From Bradyrhizobium sp. C9 (GTDB lineage Bacteria > Pseudomonadota > Alphaproteobacteria > Rhizobiales > Xanthobacteraceae): a stretch of 64,000 bases of DNA. A program made the translations under genes and the position numbers. The notes beneath the pieces were generated by a model, which saw only the letters and a list, made by a program, of their open reading frames with translations, searched no databases and had not been told where the DNA came from. Where the stretch lies: NCBI RefSeq assembly GCF_002532045.1, contig NZ_NWTG01000017.1, positions 108,638 to 172,637 of the forward strand, given 5' to 3'. Each line of letters starts with the position of its first letter. Within the stretch, counting starts at the first letter, position 1. Shown here piece after piece: positions 17,943-26,470 of this stretch.

Positions 17943-18470
17943 TCAGAGATGCTTGTAGAAGAAGGTCGCCGAGCGATATGTACCGTCAGGGGCGAGCACA
18001 CACCCGGGGATGATGCCCACCCGCTGCCATCCCTCGCTGGCGTAAAGATGCTCGGCAGCGGAGCCTGTGGTAGTGCTAAGCGTCAACAACGACTTTCCCT
18101 CGTTTCGTGCTAACTCGCTGACAGCCCAGAGCATCCGGCGCCCGACGCCGCGACGGCGTGCACTTCTTTCAACTAGGACTTTGACGACTCGAGCGCTATG
18201 CAATTGGTTCTCGGACGCGGCAGGTACCATCTGGATTGTGCCGACAATCTGACCTGCGCCATCTTCCGCAGCCAGTAACACGCATCCATTGCAACTAACC
18301 GCGTCCGCGACGCTACGCCAGTACACCAGCGCACGTCGCCGAGTTAGCGGTGGCAGAAAGCTGACCGAGTCGCCGTAGGCGACGCAGTCAATGAGGATGT
18401 CGGCGAGACGCTCCAAACGTTTATTCACGTCGTCGGCGCCGATGCGCCGTACCCGAATATCGTCCGTCAT
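17943..18470 (-). CDS. GNAT-family N-acetyltransferase
   Basis: The 175-residue product is a single GNAT domain. An N-terminal VRRIGADD strand is followed by VLLAAEDGAGQIVGTIQMV, the acetyl-CoA pyrophosphate-binding motif VLVERSARRRGVGRRML (RRxGxG/A type) and the C-terminal LYASEGWQRVGIIPG. It probably acetylates a small amine or antibiotic-like substrate, since the end (GTYRSATFFYKHL) resembles small-molecule acetyltransferases. The gene stands alone between decayed regions. Confidence 0.85.
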   Translation of the reverse strand: MTDDIRVRRIGADDVNKRLERLADILIDCVAYGDSVSFLPPLTRRRALVYWRSVADAVSCNGCVLLAAEDGAGQIVGTIQMVPAASENQLHSARVVKVLVERSARRRGVGRRMLWAVSELARNEGKSLLTLSTTTGSAAEHLYASEGWQRVGIIPGCVLAPDGTYRSATFFYKHL

Positions 18471-19027
18471 CTGATTTCGGACAGAGCGAGCCTATCGCCC
18501 CCGGCTAGCTCGGACGGCGGGTTAATCGCCAACGCCACGGAAATAGCGAATTTCCATCGGAACGACATGCTTTTGAATGCCATAAGTGGTCACGTGCCGT
18601 GTCGCCTAACCCAACCGAAGCTGGCAAATGACTATAGAAGATTACTCCGCCAAGGCTGCAATGCTTAGCTGCCCGCTCGAAGCGCCCGGACAAGGCACGC
18701 TCCGTATTACGAACCGAATTTTGCGCAGAGCTCCGCAGCACGAAACAAATTTAGCGCGGAGATGAGATTCTTGTCGCGCGGGAACAGCCTCCGAGCGGAC
18801 TTGACCCGCGAGTCGTGGTCCAGTCCGGATATCGTCTGGCTCTCAAGAATAAGTGCCTCGGAGAATCTGCGAAGAGCAGGGTGATACTGGTCAAGGGCGG
18901 CCTCGCTGCGCCTATCGGTACGAGTCGTCATTTCAAAGAAACTCTCGTCGTCCTCTGAGGGGGGTGGGCGGAATCGCACTGCGAGCAGCTGGCTCGCAGC
19001 AAGCGCGAAGATTGCTCAACGGCGCCT
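18471..19027. other. stretch without a recognised gene
   Basis: Short frames occur on both strands (for example minus 18707-18979, 90 codons, Arg/Ser-rich) but none has an identifiable domain. It may contain the far end of the unit led by the tts box at 19419-19448. Confidence 0.35.
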
Positions 19028-19384
19028 TCATCGTTCGATTAGTAGAATTCGTTGACGTGAGCGATAAGATTGCTGATTTGCGCAGATCAAACGCTTGACG
19101 TCGAAAGCAGAGAACATGCCCGTAATCGGCGAAGTTCGGTGGTACTGCTTTAATGTGTCCCTTTTTAAGACTCCGAGCCGTAGCATTACTAGTCGCGTCA
19201 TCAATTCGGCGCTGGTCTTCTTCAGATTGGTGAGGACAGGTACCGGTACTGGCTGGGAGCGCCGTCGCCAAGGACGGCTCAAACGCCCATTGCCTCGCCG
19301 GCCCTTCTTGCTGCTCTTCCGAAGTGGCATGCTGCAGCTGCGACCAACTGTTACATTGGATGGGTCACAATTGTTCGGGTCCAC
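19028..19384 (-). CDS. candidate type III-secreted protein downstream of a tts box
   Basis: The frame begins with GTG 35 bp after an excellent tts box; an internal ATG at 19330 is the other possible start (about 100 residues). The product is basic, with many Ser/Arg/Lys in its first half (MPLRKSSKKGRRGNGRLSRP), which suits a secretion leader. I do not recognise a domain. It could be a small effector or the stump of a larger one cut by frameshift, since frames on the same strand continue below 19028 (18933-19271 in another phase). Function is unknown; the claim rests on the promoter. Confidence 0.4.
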   Translation of the reverse strand: MDPNNCDPSNVTVGRSCSMPLRKSSKKGRRGNGRLSRPWRRRSQPVPVPVLTNLKKTSAELMTRLVMLRLGVLKRDTLKQYHRTSPITGMFSAFDVKRLICANQQSYRSRQRILLIER

Positions 19385-19418
19385 CTAGCCTCATGTCCAA
19401 GATCACCTGAGCAGACAT

Positions 19419-19448
19419 CCTACCAGAGCAAGCTTTCGAGAAGCTGAC
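19419..19448 (-). promoter_or_regulatory. tts box (TtsI-binding promoter of type III secretion genes)
   Basis: Read on the minus strand from 19448, the sequence is GTCAGCTTCTCGAAAGCT, a perfect match to the first 18 positions of the tts box consensus. The 3' half (CCTC-N-TA) is poorly conserved. TtsI activates effector and T3SS genes in response to flavonoids via NodD. The element points toward the small minus-strand ORF at 19028-19384. Confidence 0.75.
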
Positions 19449-19689
19449 GAAGCCGCAGCGTAGCTGCTCGCGCTCGGGCGGGGCGGAATTGGCTCCGATC
19501 TCTTCCGTCACGCTTACGTCATCGGCCTCCCTCGGGCATGGTGTCGAGCCGAGAGCGCCGAAGTGACTTTGGATCGATACAGAAGGTGAGCCGCGCGCCG
19601 CCCTATCGGATGGTCAGCGGTGGCAGCCCTCCGGCCCGGTAGCTCTGCGGCGAGCGCCCTAGTTTATCGTCGCCATTACTTCGTACCAG

Positions 19690-19915
19690 AAATGATCGGA
19701 TATAGCGTTTGGTTGTATTTCCGGCTTGCGCATTGTCGACGAATGCCGGCGGCGCTGGGCGTCGAATGAGCTATGAAATCTTGAGCCGATGGGCACGGAG
19801 ATTCGGCAGGGCGTTCTGCGCTCCCGATCCGCCAGCGCGCTCCGCTCGCGGTCACAGACGGGATCTGGATGAAGTCTTATCCCGGTGGCGGAGAGCGACA
19901 TCGGCTACGACGTGA
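19690..19915 (+). pseudogene. IS6-family transposase relic
   Basis: The plus-strand reading contains VWLYFRL, then in another phase MSYEILSRWARRFGRAF and, after a further break, IWMKS. These correspond to the conserved IS6 stretch in which a YFR-type strand is followed by YETIRRW and WHLDE. The DDE catalytic core is missing and at least two frameshifts are present. It is a dead fragment of an insertion sequence. Confidence 0.6.
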
Positions 19916-20243
19916 GCGAATCATGAGGCGGCATTGGCCGCGCTGTCGAAGTATCATGCGTGATCAAGTTCAACCCAGGCTATGCCAGTCGTGACCTGAC
20001 ACAGCCTTGCACCGACGAACATGCCTGTTCGCCGAAATCCAGGCGAGCAATGATCTTGAACTGTGGCGTCGCTTACAAGTGTAGAATTGCGGGTTTACTA
20101 GGTAAGGCCGGCGAGCGAACAACACGCCGAAGTGGTCGGAGGTGGTCATCAGACGGCAACTGCACGCATCCATTCAACCTGAACAATCGCTCGTCCCGTA
20201 ACGACCAAACGAGACTGCATGATCGGAGCGGCTATCGCATCGA
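19916..20243. other. short stretch without recognised gene
   Basis: Between the IS6 relic and the 3' end of the nopM-like gene I see only short frames on both strands. It is probably insertion-sequence debris. Confidence 0.3.
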
Positions 20244-22092
20244 TCAGAGCTCGAGGCCGTGCTCCCGGAGAACCTTATGCATCAGCTCGCCGTTGATCTC
20301 GCGGGCGATTTCGCTGAGGATCTGGGCTCCGACCACCCGCCGGGCATCGACATCATCCGTCAGGCCAGGCTCCGCGAGTCGTTCGTTCAAGCGCGTCGCA
20401 AACTCATCTCCCATTGCATCGGCAAGCCGGTCCCGCATCGCGGCATGATCATCGGGGGCGATCCGCTTCACCACCGTATCCCAAGGCTCCCAGCGCGTTG
20501 CCAGAAAATCCGCGAAACCCGCCGCTTCCTGTTCCCGCACCGACGTCTCAGCCCGGGCAACGTCGTCCGCCGTGACGTCAGAGAGATTCAAGAAGCGCAT
20601 ATCAGGAGCGCTGTGGCGCAATTCCAGCCGATCCCGTAGCTGGGTCTGATAGGCAAGATAGACCTCGATCTCGTCGATATTGGCCTCCGGGTCGGCACGA
20701 CGGAGCGAGCGGACCGTCTCGCGTGCGATATCGTCAAGCGCCTCCAAACGAAGCATGACACGGCCGTGTTGGAGCAGTTGGTCGAGCTGACTGTCATAAA
20801 GCCCATCCTTGACATCAAAGTTCAGGCGTGCGGTCTGCATACCGTTCCAAGTCAAAGTGACGCGGTCCTCGCAGGACGCAGTCGCTCCATTGGCCAGCTC
20901 GAAATACTGCTCGCGCAGCCGCGGCCTCATCGCGGCCTGTAGCAGATTCTCGGCCACCTGGTCGCGGAACGCCTGATGACCATAGTTCACGGTGCCCGCG
21001 AGCCTTTCGAGAAAGAGTGCGAAGTCCTGCGCACCCGGCTCTTCGGCGAAGCCCTGCCAGGCGGCCACGCGCCGGGCTCGTCCGCGAGCCAATCCGCGAC
21101 AACCTGGTGCAGGAGTGGCGGCTGATGTTCCACCGGTTGTGGGGGCATGGACAGCAAGACCTGCGGGCCGGCATAATCCGGGCCACGCGTAGCTGACGCC
21201 AAATCGGCCAGCACTGGGCCCGGTATCGGATTAGATCGCACGTCGATGCTGGACGCGCTGCCGAGCTGCGTCAGCACGGTCGCGGGCAGGCCGGTCAGCT
21301 GATTATTGCTGGCGCCGAGCATTTCAAGGCCGACCGGGAGTGTCTCTGGCAGATTGGTCAGCTGTTTTCGCTGACGTCCAGGTATCGAAGTCTGGCCGGA
21401 ATGCCGGGCAAGCTTGTCAGCTGGTTGTCGCCTGCGTCCAGGTACCGCAGCCTTGCTGGAAGATCGGGCAGGCTGGTCAGCTGGTTATTGCTGGCAGACA
21501 ACTCCTCGATCGTTGCCGGAAGGGCGGGCAGATCGGTCAGCTGGTTGCTATCGACAGTCAAGCTGCGGAGCCTGGATGGCAGCTCTGCCGGCAGGCTGGA
21601 AAGCTCGTTGGCCGTGAGGTGGAGGTGCCGGAGCCTGCTCGGAAGGGCGGGCAGACTGGTCAGTCGGTTGTCAGAGGCGTAGAGGTCCCGGAGTCCGCCC
21701 GGAAGCCGGGCCGGCAGGCTGCTCAACTGGTTGCCGATGACATTGAGGGTGCGGAGCCTGGGCAAGAGTGAGGCTGGCAAGGCGGTCAGGGACAATGACG
21801 ACAAATTCAGCTCGTCTCCGACATCACCTTCGTCCCGCGATGCCCTCGTCCGGTTGACCTCCTCTTGCCGATTCTCGTCTTCGCCCTGCCCCTCTTCCGC
21901 TGCCCAGGTCGCCAGGACGCGGTCCTGCGACGAGACGAGGTCGGCGGCGGCCGCTCCTGTCGCCCACCGCGTCAGGGCTGACGCCCACTGGGTCAGGCAT
22001 GAAGGGGACTGCCCGGCGGCCCTAGATGTTGGCACGGTGCATTCGGATTCGGAAGGTATGCCGGCGCGAGGCTGGGCCCGTTCTGTATTCAT
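20244..22092 (-). pseudogene. nopM: NopM-type effector (LRR + NEL E3 ubiquitin ligase), frameshifted
   Basis: NopM effectors are secreted into the plant cell and act as E3 ubiquitin ligases of the IpaH/SspH class. The N-terminal frame (22092-21358) carries a Ser/Thr-rich leader and about seven leucine-rich repeats of the form NQLTSLPxLPxRLRxLxxxx. At about 21360 one base is missing, and the repeat continues in another frame (LGASNNQLTGLP). A second single-base shift near 21080 moves into the NEL domain frame (21092-20244), which keeps the catalytic motif CEDR and the full C-terminal helical region. All parts are present, so the two shifts are recent or are sequence errors. A tts box lies 294 bp upstream. 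Confidence 0.85.
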
Positions 22093-22099
22093 TGAACTC

Positions 22100-22306
22100 C
22101 ATAATGTCTCGTCTCAGCCGATTAGGCGGCTCAAGCTCTTTGCGCCACCTGAACAGCTGGCTCACATGAAGGCCGGCCATGCGAGCCACCTCGGAAACAG
22201 TGGCTCCGGGCTCGAGCGCTGCTGCAACTAGCTTTCCTTCTCATCTCGCGGACCACCGACGCCGCCGCTCGACCGATGTGATCACCTCTGCCCGCGAAAT
22301 CGTCAT
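22100..22306 (-). pseudogene. IS66-family tnpA (OrfA) relic
   Basis: On the minus strand, reading from ATG at 22306 gives MTISRAEVITSVERRRRWSA. After a small frame change it continues with LVAAALEPGATVSEVARMAG and LHVSQLFRWRKELE. This is the helix-turn-helix OrfA of IS66 elements common in Bradyrhizobium. It is frame-broken and lacks tnpB and tnpC. It runs directly into the start of the nopM-like gene, lying between that gene and its tts box. Confidence 0.75.
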
Positions 22307-22384
22307 AGCGCTTCTCCTAGGATGACCCCTAGGACCTGCAGCGCTTGCCGCCGTCAAACAGGGCGGCCGTCAACAAAGGCGCAC

Positions 22385-22414
22385 GCTAGGAAGCTCAGCT
22401 GTCGATAAGCTGAC
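22385..22414 (-). promoter_or_regulatory. tts box upstream of the nopM-like gene
   Basis: Read on the minus strand from 22414: GTCAGCTTATCGACAGCT, then five bases and TCCTAG. Only one position of the first 18 departs from the consensus (C for A in TCGAAAG), and the CCT of the 3' half is present. It points toward the nopM-like reading frame, about 290 bp downstream, with the IS66 relic in between. Confidence 0.8.
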
Positions 22415-23039
22415 GAGCGTCAGATTATCCGCCATGTTCAAAGACTAGCACGCGCCAATCGGGAGCAACTTCCAATACGGTCTAAGCAGTGGGCAAGGGG
22501 CGGTTGCGGCGGATCGATCCGGGCCCCCAACACAATTTGTCGACCCAGAGTCGTGGGACTCAAGCTGGGTGCGAGATTTGCCCACGCCGTTTTGGCATGA
22601 AGGGGATCAAGCAGGTCTGCCTCCCGCCGATAGCTGGAATATGACGAATTCTCGCCGCGACCAGCCTATCCGCCAGTGGAAAGCCATCCACCTTCATTTG
22701 AGGAAAGCCTCGGGATATCGATCTTCGGTGCATCACAGTACATGCGCAAGTGGTCACCGCGTCGGCGTTGTCTGCCGTATCCATCGCCTTACTCCTTTCT
22801 TGCGCGGTCTTCCGTTGGTCCGGAGTCGCCGTCGATATGCATTCATTATGCTTCCATCTGCGAACGGTATTTCCACTCGATCGTGCCGCGGACTAGAACC
22901 GCTCAAACAGTTGATCGTGGGCGACGGCATGCTGGAAAGCAGAGCTTCATCCGAATGCTTATGACTGGCTCAGCGGTATCTGGATTGCTTCGCTCAACCC
23001 GTGGCCAACGAGCGATCCTGAGGTTCTACAGCGACACTC
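22415..23039. other. stretch without a recognised gene
   Basis: Overlapping frames (plus 22569-22964; minus 22560-22784) have no recognisable domain. The region is probably insertion-sequence debris. Confidence 0.35.
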
Positions 23040-23069
23040 GTCAGCTGATCGGCAGGTAGGCCTGTTAAC
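23040..23069 (+). promoter_or_regulatory. weak tts-box-like sequence
   Basis: GTCAGCTGATCGGCAGGT matches the tts box at GTCAGCT, TCG and AG but misses several central bases. It lies about 55 bp upstream of the frame at 23122. It is considerably weaker than the boxes at 19448 and 22414 and may be fortuitous. Confidence 0.25.
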
Positions 23070-23121
23070 GGCAGAACGCTGCCCCGGAACGGTCCTAGGT
23101 ACTCCCGCTCGGACAGGCTTT

Positions 23122-23583
23122 TTGCGGTGGAGAACACGGACGGGCGTCACCCTTGCCGCCCAAACATCTCGAGCCGAACTGATCGAGCAAGGACGCAGCT
23201 TCGTGGAAATATCGTGCCTCCTCGATGCCGCCAGCGAGGAGACTCTCCGGCTTTACCAGATCGGTCTTGACGATACCGCGGCCGAAGAAGCCTTTGAGCA
23301 CGCCATGAATCAGCTGCGAATGGTTACAATGCGCGCCACGACCATCGAGCGAATGGGGGCGACGGCCTCAGCGGTCCTCCATTTCGAATGGGACGCAAAC
23401 GTCGAGTTCACTGAAGAGGCCATCGAAGGCGCGGCCTTCGGCGTGCTTGTCGCCGGCCTGCTCGACAAAGCCGCTTCCGGATCGTCTGCGACTGGGCCGC
23501 GGCCAGGATCTGAATCAACGAAAATTGGCCCGCCGGCCGTGAACCGGCATGGGCGGTCCGGCCTCGGCATCAACTGCCCGTGA
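23122..23583 (+). CDS. hypothetical protein, start uncertain
   Basis: The frame opens with TTG at 23122 and runs 153 codons; the first in-frame ATG is near 23305. The middle (SRAELIEQGRSFVEISCLLDAASEETLRL, given here in part) looks like real helical coding sequence rich in Glu and Ala, followed by a Gly/Ser/Pro-rich tail. I do not recognise a family. If the tts-like sequence at 23040 is real it would be an effector candidate, but that is speculative. Confidence 0.4.
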   Translation: MRWRTRTGVTLAAQTSRAELIEQGRSFVEISCLLDAASEETLRLYQIGLDDTAAEEAFEHAMNQLRMVTMRATTIERMGATASAVLHFEWDANVEFTEEAIEGAAFGVLVAGLLDKAASGSSATGPRPGSESTKIGPPAVNRHGRSGLGINCP

Positions 23584-23663
23584 AATGTGAGGCGGTTCAC
23601 ACTCGATCATCGCGAGTTGGCCTAAGGCACGAGCGGGTGGAAGCTCGGTGTCGGAGAATCGTG

Positions 23664-23909
23664 ATGCCGTTTTTCAGCAGCCAAAGCTTGGCGTCGGCAG
23701 CCGCCGCTTCAGTGCTCAGTATTCTCATCGTGGGAGCGGTTGCCTTTTCGGCTGTTGGTTATGTGGAGTGGTCATCGGGCGTCAATCTGACCCATTTCAT
23801 GGGCCGGACCGTCTTGGATGCCTCAACGCCGGTTCTACCGCTCAAGGGGCGAACAGGTTGCGAGCAGGGCAATAAGCCGCTGCCTGCGCTTTCTCTACCG
23901 CTCGAATGA
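23664..23909 (+). CDS. small membrane protein, unknown function
   Basis: The ATG at 23664 gives 81 residues. A hydrophobic segment at residues 9-33 (ASAAAASVLSILIVGAVAFS) could be a membrane anchor or signal sequence. A short polar tail with one Cys follows. A GC-rich hairpin with a following TTT lies about 100 bp downstream. Single-segment proteins of this sort are common and poorly known in Bradyrhizobium symbiosis islands. Confidence 0.5.
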   Translation: MPFFSSQSLASAAAASVLSILIVGAVAFSAVGYVEWSSGVNLTHFMGRTVLDASTPVLPLKGRTGCEQGNKPLPALSLPLE

Positions 23910-24006
23910 CGCCGACCTAAAGCGACAGCGCCCAATCTCCCAAGGAGACTAAACCGCCAAACGGGCAGGCAGGGCAATCGCGCAAGCTTGCTGTGCGAGG
24001 AAAAGA

Positions 24007-24043
24007 CGCCGCCGGTCTCAAAAATACACGCCCGGCGGCGTTT
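24007..24043. terminator. rho-independent-type hairpin
   Basis: CGCCGCCGG at 24007-24015 pairs with CCGGCGGCG at 24032-24040, followed by TTT on the plus strand. On the minus strand it is followed by TCTTTT, so it could serve both the gene ending at 23909 and the small minus-strand gene ending at 24112. The loop contains TCTCAAAAATACACGCC, very similar to sequence beside the hairpin at 24286. Confidence 0.6.
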
Positions 24044-24111
24044 CCTTCCTGAACTGGGACACTGAAATCCCCAGCGTCAATTTAACTGCATGGGTCGTGC
24101 CGGCAGGGGCC

Positions 24112-24240
24112 TCAGCGCCTGCTGGCGACGTGCATCGGCGAATTTGTGCCTGGCTCGGGCGCCCCCATAGTCGCCCATACGGCAATGCCGATGGCCAGCG
24201 CTAACAGCACGGTCTTTGTAGCAATCTTGTCGTCAGACAT
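24112..24240 (-). CDS. 42-residue single-pass membrane peptide
   Basis: The minus-strand reading from ATG at 24240 begins MSDDKIATKTVLLALAIGIA and ends PMHVASRR, a total of 42 residues. It has a charged N-terminus, a hydrophobic helix at about residues 10-26 and a short polar C-terminus. A GAGAGG Shine-Dalgarno-like sequence precedes the start at a good distance. Two similar GC-rich hairpins flank the gene. Function is unknown; the composition and ribosome site make it a believable small gene. Confidence 0.5.
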   Translation of the reverse strand: MSDDKIATKTVLLALAIGIAVWATMGAPEPGTNSPMHVASRR

Positions 24241-24285
24241 CTCGAGACGCCTCTCACGCGTCAGCGCGGCAAATCTCAAAAATTA

Positions 24286-24320
24286 CGCCGCCGGGCCCGA
24301 AATGGTTTGTCCCGGCGGCG
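24286..24320 (-). terminator. GC-rich hairpin upstream of the 42-residue gene
   Basis: CGCCGCCGGG at 24286-24295 pairs with CCCGGCGGCG at 24311-24320 with a 15-base loop. On the minus strand the stem is followed by TAATTTTTG, typical of an intrinsic terminator. It would end transcription arriving from above 24320 just before the 42-residue gene. Confidence 0.55.
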
Positions 24321-24500
24321 CCCTGTCATTCCCAGCGCTAGGGCCCTGAAACTCCCAACGTCACTTGCTTAGCAGGTACCCGGAGTGACGGCTGTTGCCT
24401 AACTCACACAAGGTCCAAGAGAGGAGCCGACCCTCAGGGCAGGCGCGCCAGCTCCTCCGAAACGTGACCGTGCTGTGTCCGCACCCAACGGTCCCGTCCC

Positions 24501-24610
24501 TTAGGCGTCGAAAGGCTGCTTGGCAGGCTTGGCACCGACGACCTCGGGCGGGCGGCTGATTTCATGGCGCTGCAGGCAACGGTGCAAGGATGACCGCGTC
24601 AGATAAGCCG
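24501..24610 (-). pseudogene. IS481-family transposase fragment
   Basis: The minus-strand translation AAYLTRSSLHRCLQRHEISR followed by PPEVVGAKPAKQPFDA and a stop resembles the IS481 segment LTRSSLHRCLQRHGISRLPE. The DDE core that should follow is absent. Only about 35 codons survive. Confidence 0.55.
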
Positions 24611-24830
24611 CCAGTGCTCACCGAACGACCGCTGAATGCTGGTCAAACCCAGGGCATTCAGATCGAAAGCGGCTTTCTCGACGTCCTTTGGATCGACTTG
24701 CGGCAGGAGCTTGCACAGATCGTTAATGGTGAGACTTCGGGCTTCGCCCTGCCATGCCATCGCCACTCGCGCGTGCGAGAGCCACAGCCAAATCGAAGCG
24801 AGGACCGACCAGCGTTGTAGTTGGCGCCAG
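24599..24830 (-). pseudogene. C-terminal fragment of an unrecognised membrane-associated protein
   Basis: On the minus strand one frame reads ASIWLWLSHARVAMAWQGEA, then SLTINDLCKLLPQVDPKDVE and KAAFDLNALGLTSIQRSFGE, ending HWRLI and a stop. It has the appearance of genuine coding sequence with a hydrophobic segment but has no visible start. It sits against the IS481 fragment and is probably a truncated gene. I do not know the family. Confidence 0.4.
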
Positions 24831-25027
24831 CATTTGCGCGTCGGTCAGGCCGTTCGGAATGCACGTTGGTGCGTTCTGAGATTGCACCTTCCCAATCACT
24901 GCGGGCTTTCTGAGCCTGGCTAGGGATCAATTCGCCAGCCAGTTTGACCACCACGCCGGATCGTGTCCCATGGCGTGGTGTAGCTGGCGGCAGGTCACCG
25001 CCGATTTTCCGGCGGGGTCGGAAGGCA
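24831..25027. other. debris between transposase relics
   Basis: No gene is recognised; the sequence joins the fragment ending the IS481 area to the 3' end of the IS256 relic. Confidence 0.3.
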
Positions 25028-25660
25028 TCAGCCTGCCACGGCGGGCAAGCTGACGACGGGATCATCGCTCAACGGCGCGATGGTTTCCAGCGTCATGTAG
25101 CGGGCCCGCTGAACCGCCCACTCGTCGTTCTGCTCGAGCAGGATCGCGCCGACCAGGCGAACGATGGCGTCTTCATTTGGGAAGATGCCAACCACCTCGG
25201 TCCGCCGCTTGATCTCGCCGTTGAGGCGCTCGATCGGGTTGGTCGAATGCAGCTTGGCACGGTGCCGAGGCGGGAAGCTCATATAGGCGAGCACGTCTGG
25301 CTCGGCCTCATCCATGAAGGCGGCGAGCTTTGGCAGTTTGGGACGGAGCTGGTCGGCGACCTTGCGCCACTGAGCCCTGGCCGCTTCGGCATCGTCCTGG
25401 GCAAAGGCGGTGGCGATGAAGGCGGAGACGACGCGTCTTCCGCTCTTGCCGGCATGGGCCAGGACGTTGCGCATGAAGTGGACGCGGCAGCGCTGCCAGG
25501 CGGTGTTGAGCACCTTGCTGACGGCGGCCTTGATGCCCTCATGCGCATCGGAGATCACGAGCTTGACGCCACGAAGCCCGCGCCGAGCGAGCTTGCGCAA
25601 GAACGCGGTCCAGAACGTCTCGGCCTCCGAGGGACCGATGTCCATGCCGAGAACTTCGCG
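25028..25660 (-). pseudogene. IS256-family (mutator-type) transposase, N-terminally truncated
   Basis: About 205 residues of the catalytic and C-terminal part remain: EVLGMDIGPSEAETFWTAFL, LVISDAHEGIKAAV with the second catalytic Asp, the CRVHFMRN motif and STNPIERLNGEIKRR with the catalytic Glu. The N-terminal half expected of a 400-residue IS256 transposase, including the first Asp, is missing. The upstream sequence instead belongs to a ParE-like gene on the other strand. It cannot transpose by itself. Confidence 0.8.
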
Positions 25661-25888
25661 TCGGACAACGCCGCGGCTGCGGATCGCTTGCTCGATCGTA
25701 TCGGCAATGCCTTTCAGATGCTTGCCGAGAATCCACGGGCGGGCCGCCAGCGGCCCGAGCTGGGGATGAAAATTCGGAGCTTTACTGTCGGCAACTAAGT
25801 ACTGTTCTACGAAGCATTACCCAACGGTGTCGAGATCGTACGGGTGCTGCATGGTGCTCGCGATATCACGCCGGAGGATCTCGACTGA
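25656..25888 (+). pseudogene. ParE/RelE-type toxin remnant
   Basis: The plus strand reads DNAAAADRLLDRIGNAFQML, AENPRAGRQRPELGMKIRSF and TVGN, then an in-frame TAA at 25797-25799. It continues in the same frame with VLFYEALPNGVEIVRVLHGA and RDITPEDLD to a TGA. This is the ParE/RelE fold from helix 2 to the C-terminus. The 5' end is cut by the IS256 relic, and the stop replaces the usual Tyr in NYVLFY. No antitoxin gene remains. Confidence 0.75.
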
Positions 25889-26062
25889 GGACTTTGCTTT
25901 GTCAGCCATCACACAATCGCATTTACGATTTTACGATGGAATCTCGGCAGGCACTCCAAGAGCGACTGAGGGCTGATCCAAGCTTGGGCTGATGGTCTTT
26001 CCCTGGAGCGGCTCCCGCCAACATCAAAGGCTATGGGATCGTCTGAATCAGCAGATCGAGGC

Positions 26063-26316
26063 TCATAGGGAGCAGTTAGGCAGGTGGCTCCCGTTGGCTC
26101 GATCGGGATCTGCATAAGCAACCTCATCGCTCGTTTGGCAGTGCTCCGTCCGTAGGATCTCCTGTGCTGCCTTGAACGCCTCAAGAGCTGCAGGAATGCC
26201 GCAATATGCCGCCGCGCGAAGCAGGCCGCCTTGATCTCGTCGACACTGGCGCCGTTCCGGAGCGTGCCCGGACCTGCAGCTTGACTTCCGCAGGAGGTCG
26301 CGGTGTGGGCCTGCAA
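26063..26316 (-). pseudogene. carboxymuconolactone decarboxylase-family remnant
   Basis: The minus-strand frame reads GTLRNGASVDEIKAAC and then, after a one-base shift, LLRAAAYCGIPAALEAFKAA and QEILRTEHCQ to the stop at 26063. This is the C-terminal half of the CMD/PcaC fold (NGAS-EEI helix, then AYCGIPAALEAF). The N-terminal half is not readable. It lies just upstream of the fixA promoter on the opposite strand. Confidence 0.6.
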
Positions 26317-26470
26317 GCTCGCGGCTCCGCGCCGTGGTCGGACGGAACGGAATGGCGCTGTTGCAGTTCCGACGGGTGTCGATATTCGTTCGTCCAGAAC
26401 ACCGGGCTGGAGGGGCGATCTACCTATCTAAGCCTCTGTGGCAGCTAACAGATTCCAAAATCGGGCGCTG

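Noticed and set aside
18360..18395. AAGCTGAC as another tts box on the minus strand
   Set aside because: It lies inside the GNAT coding sequence and only the first eight bases match.
22410..22430. GCGTCAGATT, also found in the MerR-type repeats
   Set aside because: No -35 TTGAMY at the right distance; only a 10-base coincidence beside the tts box.
24944..25798. Long plus-strand ORF of 284 codons
   Set aside because: It is the antisense shadow of the IS256 transposase relic; only its last part coincides with real ParE-like coding sequence.
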